Program-made: the position numbers and the translations under genes | Source: Sphingobium sp. | Lineage (GTDB): Bacteria > Pseudomonadota > Alphaproteobacteria > Sphingomonadales > Sphingomonadaceae | Assembly: GCA_023266575.1 (NCBI GenBank) | Contig: JAHFPV010000003.1 | Coordinates: 172,308 to 236,307, forward strand | Direction of reading: 5' to 3' | Length of the DNA stretch: 64,000 nucleotides | Shown: in pieces, positions 57,954 to 64,000 of the stretch | Numbering within the stretch: the first letter of the stretch is position 1 | How the letters are laid out: every line of letters starts with the position of its first letter | Notes under the pieces: generated by a model | The model's input: the letters and a program-made list of their open reading frames with translations, nothing else | Told to the model about the DNA's origin: nothing | Database searches by the model: none

Positions 57954-58988
57954 TCAATCGTCCCCGGTGCTGCGCTGTGCGCGATGCACGATCGACACCA
58001 AAGTGCCGGGACGGGCATTGCTGATGGTCACCCTCGCCCCCAATTGCTTGGACAGGGCTTCGACAATCCCCGTGCCCAAGCCCGGCTCCGCGTCCTTGGC
58101 GGGCATACCGACGCCATTGTCGCCCACGGTTAGCTGCCATCCCTCTCCATTCGATGCATAGCCGACGGTGATCAGTCCCTTATGCACCTTGCGCGGAAAG
58201 GCATGTTTGAGCGCGTTGATCACCAGTTCGGTCACGATCAGGCCCAGGCTGACCGACACGTCCGCCGTGGTGGTCGATTCGTCGATGGTCGGGGTGATCG
58301 CCAGGCGGCGGGGATCGGCGATCATCGACGCGCCGATGCTGTTGCACAGATCGGTAAAATAGGGGCGCAGCGCCACGTCGCCGACCGATGTTGTCGCCAG
58401 TTGCCGTTGCAGGGTGGCGATAGACATGACGCGATGATGGGCATTGTTGAGGTGAGTGCGCGCCTCGTCCGACTGCACCCGGCGCGCGCTTTGCATCAGC
58501 ACGCTGGCGATGATCTGAAGGCTGTTGGCGACGCGATGTTGCAATTCCTGAAGCAGCACCATTTTTTCGCGGACAAGATCATCCTTTTGCCGCTCCGCGA
58601 GGCGGATGGCGGTGACGTCCGTGACCGACAGCAGCAGGCGCGTCTCACTGCCCGAATAGTTGAGCAGCGTTGCATTGAGGATGAGATTGAGGTCGCCGGA
58701 GCGACGATGCAGCAGCAGTTCATAGGCGTCGATCGCCGCGTTGCCGGACAGGGTCGCGATCAGGAGCGATCGCAACTGCAATATGTCCCACTCGCCCCCG
58801 CCAAGCGTCGCAATCTCCATGCCCACGACTGCGTCGGTCCGCAGCCCGAACGCCATGCAGAATGTATCGCTCGCCGCCAGGACGACCAGCTGGTCATCGA
58901 GAAGCAGGAGCGGCGTGCTGGAGGATCGGACGATAGCCAATCCCAGGCTGTGCGTTGAGTCTGGCGGAGAAGCCGTAAAAAATTCCAT
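57954..58988 (-). CDS. PAS-HisKA_2 sensor histidine kinase
   Basis: About 344 residues from ATG 58988. A PAS domain (LLLLDDQLVVLAASDTF) leads to an H-box of the HisKA_2/HWE-like class, LQELQHRVANSLQIIASV, and an ATPase domain with LIVTELVINALKHAF and DNGVGMPAKD. It has no transmembrane segment, so it is probably cytosolic. Its partner is the adjacent receiver. Related kinases act in the alphaproteobacterial general stress response, but nepR/phyR/ecfG are not seen here. Confidence 0.9.
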   Translation of the reverse strand: MEFFTASPPDSTHSLGLAIVRSSSTPLLLLDDQLVVLAASDTFCMAFGLRTDAVVGMEIATLGGGEWDILQLRSLLIATLSGNAAIDAYELLLHRRSGDLNLILNATLLNYSGSETRLLLSVTDVTAIRLAERQKDDLVREKMVLLQELQHRVANSLQIIASVLMQSARRVQSDEARTHLNNAHHRVMSIATLQRQLATTSVGDVALRPYFTDLCNSIGASMIADPRRLAITPTIDESTTTADVSVSLGLIVTELVINALKHAFPRKVHKGLITVGYASNGEGWQLTVGDNGVGMPAKDAEPGLGTGIVEALSKQLGARVTISNARPGTLVSIVHRAQRSTGDD

Positions 58989-59172
58989 GGCCGAAGCCTT
59001 CGGAAACCAGAGGCTCGCGGGGCGAAAGCCGTACCCTGGATATAATGCCAAGCTGTAGGCATAAAGCCCGCATCCGTGGCTTTGAGCCGGAAGTTTAGCA
59101 CGGCGCAGCCTTTTAGGTGCATCAATTCGGTGCGTTAATTTTGGCGGTCTGACAAAGGCGGAAATGCAGCCA

Positions 59173-59727
59173 TCAGCGCGCCCCGCCCAAGCACCAGTTG
59201 ATCGGCTTGGGCGACCAGGGCCGGGCATGGCCCTTGAGGATCATCAATTGGCCCAGCGACACGCCGTCGCGCACCAGCAGTCTGGCCGACGGGTCGGGAT
59301 CGACCGGATCGGGCCGGGCGTCGAACGTGCCGCCGTTGATCATCGCGGCCAGTGCGGTGCGGCCCTGCTGCGCCAGTTCGGCTTCGGCCGGGCATTGGGC
59401 ATCGGCCTGGCTGGGGACGCTAATGTCGGCCACATGATAGCGTTTGCCCTTATAGGCATAGCTGTCCGCGGAGAGGATGCAGGCCTCGCCAGTCAGGTCG
59501 TCGCAGGTTTCGAACCGTTCGGAAATGGTGATCGAGCCAGCGACCCTAGTATCATCGGGGGTGTGCCAAATATCCTTGAGCAGCAATATGGCACCGACCG
59601 CGATCAGCAGCGTGAGCAGGATGATGCCCGCCGGCAGGATGTGGTTGCGGCCCTCCTGCGTATCATGCAGCCAGGCACCCGAAGCATTGGGTGCGCGATC
59701 GCCCAGGTCGTAGAGATTATGTGCCAT
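59173..59727 (-). CDS. Membrane-anchored SNase-like protein, probably inactive
   Basis: About 184 residues. One transmembrane helix (about 32-54, HILPAGIILLTLLIAVGAIL) then a staphylococcal-nuclease-like domain. Motif YHVADISVPSQADAQCPAE aligns with the catalytic R-L-x-G-I-D-x-P-E block, but Arg-35, Asp-40 and Glu-43 of the nuclease are replaced (His, Ser, Ser). Only a later Arg (ARLLVRDG) remains. So it is more likely a binding protein. ATG at 59727. Confidence 0.75.
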   Translation of the reverse strand: MAHNLYDLGDRAPNASGAWLHDTQEGRNHILPAGIILLTLLIAVGAILLLKDIWHTPDDTRVAGSITISERFETCDDLTGEACILSADSYAYKGKRYHVADISVPSQADAQCPAEAELAQQGRTALAAMINGGTFDARPDPVDPDPSARLLVRDGVSLGQLMILKGHARPWSPKPINWCLGGAR

Positions 59728-59871
59728 GATCGGTTTTCCACTATTCTGTTCATAGGTACTGATCTTTCGCAAATATTTCGTTAACCACATTGGCGCAGGT
59801 CCGGGGATCGGCGGCTTGACGATGGCGCGGGGGCATGGTCAAACCGGCGCGTTCCCGACGCAGGAGGCGGC

Positions 59872-60258
59872 ATGAGCGAGGGCTGGTTATATGATGAGCA
59901 TCCCGCGATGTTCCGGGCGCACCCCGTGCTGTTCACGCTGCTGCTGGTGTCCGTGGTCGGCATCCTGGCGATTGCGGTGTGGTGGGTGATGCACAAGGGC
60001 GAGCGGCTGGCGCTGAGCGAGCGTGAGGTGCTGATGGAGCGGGGGCTGCTGGCCAAGCAGCGGACGGAGGTCGCGCTGTCGAGCATTCGCAGCGTGCGGA
60101 TCACGCAAAGCCTGGGCCAGCGCATCTTCGACGTCGGCCATGTCGAGCTGTTCAGTGCGGGCGATGTCGCCGAAATCGCGATCAAGAATATGCCGCGGCC
60201 CGGCCGAATTCGCGCTATTGCCGCCGCGCGCAACCTGGATCTTTTGCCGCAGAGATAG
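59872..60258 (+). CDS. Bacterial PH-domain membrane protein (YdbS/bPH2-like)
   Basis: A 128-residue protein with one N-terminal transmembrane helix (VLFTLLLVSVVGILAIAVWW) and a PH-like domain (ALSEREVLMERGLLAKQRTE; SIRSVRITQSLGQRIFDVG). Function unknown. Divergent from the SNase-like gene, with about 145 bases between the starts. Confidence 0.85.
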   Translation: MSEGWLYDEHPAMFRAHPVLFTLLLVSVVGILAIAVWWVMHKGERLALSEREVLMERGLLAKQRTEVALSSIRSVRITQSLGQRIFDVGHVELFSAGDVAEIAIKNMPRPGRIRAIAAARNLDLLPQR

Positions 60259-60405
60259 GGTGCTTCACGCTACCCCTTGACTTTGACGCATATATTTCAA
60301 CGATAGCAGATTGAGGGACCGGCAGAGTTCCCAGCCGCAGAGGACGCCAGAAACAGCAACGCCGGGCCGCATCATGTGGCGCGGCGCGGACAAGGGGTCG
60401 TCTGC

Positions 60406-61104
60406 ATGGGCTTGCGAGTGATGCCGTCATTGACGGAACTGACGGCCGAGCAGCGCGCGGACATAAGGCAGGCCTGCGGCTTTGCCTGTGTGCGGTGCGG
60501 GGTGACCATCTATCGCTATCTGGGCCTGCCCGACAGCAATGGCGCGACTTTGCTGTGCCCGACCTGCCACGGGCTGGTCGAGGAAGGGCGGCTCACCGCG
60601 ACGCAGGTGCAGAGTTTCCATGCCAATCCCGTCGTGCGCCAGCGCCATTTCGCGCGCGACCGGCTGCCCTTTTCCGCCGAACTGCCGCAGCTGATCGTCG
60701 GCGGATCGCGGTTGCTGCGCGACACACCGATCCCGATCACGCTGGACGGCGAACCGATCCTGATCTTCGCCCCGCCCCGCCGGACCAATGGCGCGACGCG
60801 GATCAGCGTGCGGCTGGGCGCGCCCGATGGCGAGCCGGTGCAGGTGATCGACGGCAATGAATGGTTGCCCACCAATGGCAGCTGGCACTTTTTGCTGCGC
60901 GGCGACCGCTATTCGATGATGGCGTCGCGGGGCGATGGCCTGGCCGTGCTGCGCATCGTCGCGCGCAACCGGATCGCGGTGGAACATCTGCGCACGACCA
61001 TCCGGGGACGACGGCTGGAGGTGACGCCCGACTGGCTGGAGATTGACGGCAAACGCTATGTCGACCGCATCGGCAGCGGGACGCTGATCGGGCTGGAGAT
61101 GTAG
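60406..61104 (+). CDS. HNH-like zinc protein with unknown C-terminal domain
   Basis: About 232 residues from ATG 60406 (AAGGGG eight bases before). The first ~75 residues carry CGFACVRCG and LLCPTCHGLVEEG, the treble-clef scaffold of HNH endonucleases, but the middle catalytic His position reads YRYLGLP rather than the usual Y-E-H-H. So nuclease activity is doubtful. The C-terminal ~130 residues look beta-rich (TLDGEPILIFAPPRRTNGAT). Not assigned to a known family. Confidence 0.65.
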   Translation: MGLRVMPSLTELTAEQRADIRQACGFACVRCGVTIYRYLGLPDSNGATLLCPTCHGLVEEGRLTATQVQSFHANPVVRQRHFARDRLPFSAELPQLIVGGSRLLRDTPIPITLDGEPILIFAPPRRTNGATRISVRLGAPDGEPVQVIDGNEWLPTNGSWHFLLRGDRYSMMASRGDGLAVLRIVARNRIAVEHLRTTIRGRRLEVTPDWLEIDGKRYVDRIGSGTLIGLEM

Positions 61105-61144
61105 GGGTTTTGACAGCGGGGGCGGATAGGGGCAAGGGCTGGTG

Positions 61145-62281
61145 ATGCAGCTTTCCCATTTCGATCCCGCCCTGTTCCTGCGCGACTATTGGCAGAAGAA
61201 GCCGCTTTTGATCCGCAACCCGTGGGGGGAGTGGCGCAATCCGCTGGAGCCGGACGAGCTGGCGGGGCTGGCATGCGAGGAAGGCGTGGAATCGCGGCTC
61301 ATCACGCTGGGCGATGATCGGCTGGCGATGGAGAGCGGCCCGCTGCCCGAAACTCGCTTTGGCCAGTTGGGTGGCCGGCCCTGGACATTGCTGGTGCAGG
61401 CGGTGGACCATCATGTGCCGCAGGTCGCGGCGCTGATCGACCCGTTCCGCTTCGTCCCCAACTGGCGGATCGACGATGTCATGGTCAGCTACGCCACCGA
61501 TGGCGGCGGGGTGGGCGCGCATTTCGACCAATATGATGTGTTTCTGGTGCAGGGGCTGGGCCGTCGCCGCTGGCAGGTCGGTGGCCTGTGCGATTCCGCC
61601 ACGCCGCTTTTGCCGCATGACGATCTGCGCCTGATCGCGGATTTTGTACCGGAACAGGAATGGATATTGGAGCCGGGCGATATCCTCTATGTGCCGCCGC
61701 GCGTCGCGCATCATGGCGTCGCGGTGGGCGATGATTGCATGACCTATTCGGTCGGCTTTCGCGCGCCCTCGCGCGCCGAGCTGGTCGAACATTGGTCCGA
61801 GACGCTGGTGGACGCGATGCCGGATGAGGATCGCTACGCCGACCCCGATCTGGCGCGGCAGGCCAATCCGGGCGAAATCGCCCCTGCTGCGATCGACCGG
61901 CTGCACGGGCTGGTGACAGAGGCGCTGGCCGACCGCGACGCCTTTGCCCGCTGGTTCGGCCAGTATAGCAGCAGCCCCAAATATCCCGACACTGACTGGC
62001 GGCCCGAAGAGCCGATGGAAGCGGGTGATGTCGCGGCGATGCTGGCGCAGGGCGCGGCGCTGTGCCGCAATCCCGCGAGCCGCTTTTCCTTCGTGCGGCA
62101 GGGGGCGGGTCTGCTGCTGTTCGTCGATGGCGAATGTTTTGATTGTGAGGGCGACACGGCGCCGCTGGCCGAGACGATCTGCGCGCAGGATCATGTGACG
62201 GTCGATCCGTCTGATGCCGGGCTTGCCCTGCTCACCGCGCTCGTCAACCAGGGAAGCCTGGCATTTGAGGAAGAGTTTTAG
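61145..62281 (+). CDS. Cupin-fold oxygenase, RoxA/YcfD-like ribosomal L16 arginine hydroxylase
   Basis: About 378 residues with a JmjC-type fold. The Fe(II) ligands are seen in GVGAHFDQYDVFLVQG (H-x-D) and VAHHGVAVGD (distal His), with LGRRRWQVG after. FLRDYWQKKPLLIRNP is the family start. The E. coli homologue YcfD/RoxA hydroxylates Arg-81 of L16; the corresponding Arg-82 is present in rplP of this window. C-terminal winged part is present. Start ATG 61145 or GTG 61142. Confidence 0.88.
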   Translation: MQLSHFDPALFLRDYWQKKPLLIRNPWGEWRNPLEPDELAGLACEEGVESRLITLGDDRLAMESGPLPETRFGQLGGRPWTLLVQAVDHHVPQVAALIDPFRFVPNWRIDDVMVSYATDGGGVGAHFDQYDVFLVQGLGRRRWQVGGLCDSATPLLPHDDLRLIADFVPEQEWILEPGDILYVPPRVAHHGVAVGDDCMTYSVGFRAPSRAELVEHWSETLVDAMPDEDRYADPDLARQANPGEIAPAAIDRLHGLVTEALADRDAFARWFGQYSSSPKYPDTDWRPEEPMEAGDVAAMLAQGAALCRNPASRFSFVRQGAGLLLFVDGECFDCEGDTAPLAETICAQDHVTVDPSDAGLALLTALVNQGSLAFEEEF

Positions 62282-62284
62282 GCC

Positions 62285-62827
62285 ATGACGCTGATATTGT
62301 TCAACAAGCCCTTCAACGTCCTGTGCCAGTTCACCCCCGAAGCCAATGGCCCGGAGCGGCAGACGCTCAAGGATTTTGTCGATGTGCCGGGCGTCTATCC
62401 CGCCGGGCGGCTGGACACGGACAGCGAAGGGCTGCTGCTGCTGACCGACGATGGCCGCTTGCAGGCGCGGATCGCCGACCCGCGCTTCAAAATGCCCAAA
62501 ACCTATCTGGCGCAGGTGGAGGGCGAACCGGACGAGGCGGCACTCGACGCGCTGCGGCGCGGGGTGACGCTGAAGGACGGGCGGACCTTGCCCGCCGAGG
62601 TCAAACGGATCGACGACCCGGCGCTCTGGCCGCGCGACCCGCCGGTGCGCTTTCGCAAGACCGTTGCCGATTGCTGGATCAGCCTGACGATAAGGGAGGG
62701 CAAGAACCGGCAGGTGCGGCGCATGACGGCAGCGGTCGGGCATCCGACGCTCAGGCTGGTGCGCTGGGCGATTGGCGAATGGACGCTGGAGGGCGTGCAG
62801 CCGGGGGAATGGCGCGAGATTGGGTGA
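62285..62827 (+). CDS. rluE: RluE-type 23S rRNA pseudouridine synthase
   Basis: A 180-residue synthase without an S4 domain. Catalytic motif [21 protein letters not shown]-type [16 protein letters not shown] and the opening [14 protein letters not shown] are present. RluE makes pseudouridine 2457 in 23S rRNA. Starts three bases after the RoxA-like gene; co-transcription likely. Confidence 0.92.
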   Translation: MTLILFNKPFNVLCQFTPEANGPERQTLKDFVDVPGVYPAGRLDTDSEGLLLLTDDGRLQARIADPRFKMPKTYLAQVEGEPDEAALDALRRGVTLKDGRTLPAEVKRIDDPALWPRDPPVRFRKTVADCWISLTIREGKNRQVRRMTAAVGHPTLRLVRWAIGEWTLEGVQPGEWREIG

Positions 62828-62975
62828 AGGGGGCTGGACGACCACATCTTGTCATTAAAACAGCTCTATCGATATCCGATATCTGACGTTCGGCTTGCTG
62901 GTGCGAAATCGTTTCCTTACTGATCGTTGCAGAAGCCTTCTGCTTGTAGTTAGGTTCACATAGCGGCTGTACCAA

Positions 62976-63776
62976 ATGACCAAGCAAACACGTGCTAAAT
63001 CCGCTCGAAAAAAGCTGAACGCGCCCGCTTTTAAAAATATAGCAGCTATGTATCGCGATACCAAAAACAATCGCGTTATTTTCACAACCAAAAATATGTT
63101 GAAAAACCAGTTCAAGCGGGACGCTCCGAAAATCACGGCATCGTTCGACCGACTTGCAAAAACGGATTTAGAAGCTTGTAGTGAACTCTTCGGAGAGGCG
63201 ATGGGACTGGTCATCCGACACCTTCCTCAAGTGGATGACGACAGCTACAAACCCACTGTAGCGCGTTTGCTCGCAACTGCTGTCAACACTTACCTTGCGA
63301 GTATTGAAGTCGCCCGTCATGGTTATCGACGGCAATATGGAATGTTAGGGCGATCCTTCATTGAGATAATTGCGACGGTGGTTGCCATTGCTACCGAGAC
63401 TGACAATCTTGAACGGTTCCACGCTGGAAAGCTATCGTCTTCCAAGTGTATTGGATGGGCAACTAAAATTATTCCAATATTGGGTAAATACTATGGGATT
63501 TTGTCTGAATACAATGTCCACGTGGGCCCCATTCACGCAATGTTCGAGCCAGTGAAGTGCTATAAAGAAGATGAAGAGGCGCGAAAGGTCATCGTTTCTT
63601 CAATGAAAGCAGATGTTTGGTTAATGTATCTAACTGCTGAGCTGGTTTTTCATGATGAGGTTATAGGTCCTCGCTATTGGAAAAGCGAAGGTCCGGGAAT
63701 TCGCTATGATCCATCTGAGGTCGAACAAGAATGGATGTTAAAATTTTTAGCCTTTGATGAGCAAGGCAATCTGTGA
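62976..63776 (+). CDS. Unrecognised protein in an AT-richer stretch
   Basis: A 266-residue protein with a very basic start (TKQTRAKSARKK), then a mostly helical body (TNLERF-type amphipathic segments, IEIIATVVAIATET). It shows no signal peptide, no clear transmembrane helix and no catalytic motif I recognise. Counted lines 63001-63060 and 63421-63480 are 45% and 38% GC, against 70% for 62701-62760 in rluE. That points to recent acquisition. Some DUF-type cell-division or abortive-infection proteins look similar, but I cannot assign it. Confidence 0.7.
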   Translation: MTKQTRAKSARKKLNAPAFKNIAAMYRDTKNNRVIFTTKNMLKNQFKRDAPKITASFDRLAKTDLEACSELFGEAMGLVIRHLPQVDDDSYKPTVARLLATAVNTYLASIEVARHGYRRQYGMLGRSFIEIIATVVAIATETDNLERFHAGKLSSSKCIGWATKIIPILGKYYGILSEYNVHVGPIHAMFEPVKCYKEDEEARKVIVSSMKADVWLMYLTAELVFHDEVIGPRYWKSEGPGIRYDPSEVEQEWMLKFLAFDEQGNL

Positions 63777-64000
63777 ATGTCGCAATCGCGATGGGCAAAA
63801 TTCACTCGACGGACGGCTGACCATCCGAACCTGCTGTTTGAGAATGATGGATTGAACCGGAAATTACAAATTCTGTCTCACCCAACTTGAACAGTGCTTT
63901 TGGAAAAGGCATTTTTGTTCAATGACATGCACGCACCGGCGCGAGTGTTACCACTACATTTTTGGGTTTGGTTGAGCTTGCAGAGGCTCAGGTTCGCGGC
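63777..64000. other. Terminal stretch without a supported gene
   Basis: 224 bases, AT-richer than the core. A plus-strand frame from TTG 63900 is open to the end, but it has no convincing start or composition. On the minus strand a frame that enters from the end stops within it. The edge of a mobile element or another accessory gene is possible, but no insertion-sequence end was identified. Confidence 0.4.

Noticed and set aside
60803-62845. A 680-residue minus-strand frame over the RoxA-like and rluE genes
   Set aside because: Both plus-strand genes have clear motifs; the antisense product has none.
63900-64000. Plus-strand frame from TTG running off the window end
   Set aside because: No ribosome-binding site, unusual residue content and too short to judge.

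Overview
The window is a dense chromosomal segment with about 85 genes, from a high-GC alphaproteobacterium. The family looks like Sphingomonadaceae, probably Sphingobium or a close relative; this is inferred, with no marker compared against a database. Support comes from the gene order (SURF1 next to thrC; RluA-HAD-ATP12; lgt next to a MidA/NDUFAF7 methyltransferase), an alphaproteobacterial-type SspB, a DUF2585 protein, a split ribosomal-protein cluster, and many hairpin-type intergenic repeats. No rRNA, tRNA, CRISPR array, prophage or intact insertion sequence was found.

Layout. 1-16.5 kb is housekeeping: end of SURF1, threonine synthase, an RNA-methyltransferase-like protein, glutaminyl cyclase, YgfZ, a dihydroorotase-family enzyme, RarD, a fluoride exporter, an RluA-type pseudouridine synthase, a HAD phosphatase, ATP12, two L,D-transpeptidases around a small lipoprotein, and a histone-deacetylase-like enzyme. 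16.6-19.8 kb (minus strand) is a his cluster, hisB-hisH-hisA-hisF-hisE. 19.9-33 kb holds sspB, a compositionally odd patch, a CopG/ParE-type toxin-antitoxin pair, fumC, gmk, lgt, ppx, rlmE, comM/yifB, and a bactofilin plus M23 peptidase pair. 33-35.3 kb is a GGDEF-EAL protein.

35.4-52.6 kb is the translation supercluster: str (rpsL-rpsG-fusA-tuf), then S10 and spc operons through secY and adk. It stops after adk: rpsM, rpsK, rpoA and rplQ do not follow. 52.6-62.8 kb carries an SRPBCC protein, an acyltransferase, a CsgG/HfaB-like protein, lepA, a two-component pair, an SNase-like membrane protein, an HNH-like protein, an L16-hydroxylase-like cupin and RluE. The last ~1.2 kb is AT-richer and holds one unrecognised gene, probably the edge of an accessory region.

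No clearly novel multi-gene system was found. The best leads are: Arg at S12 position 88, a residue tied to streptomycin resistance; two likely CTG starts coupled to an upstream TGA as CTGA; a cluster of four GANTC sites before the M23/bactofilin genes; a structured rpsJ-rplC leader; an RGG-rich extension on S5; and the foreign-looking gene at 62976.
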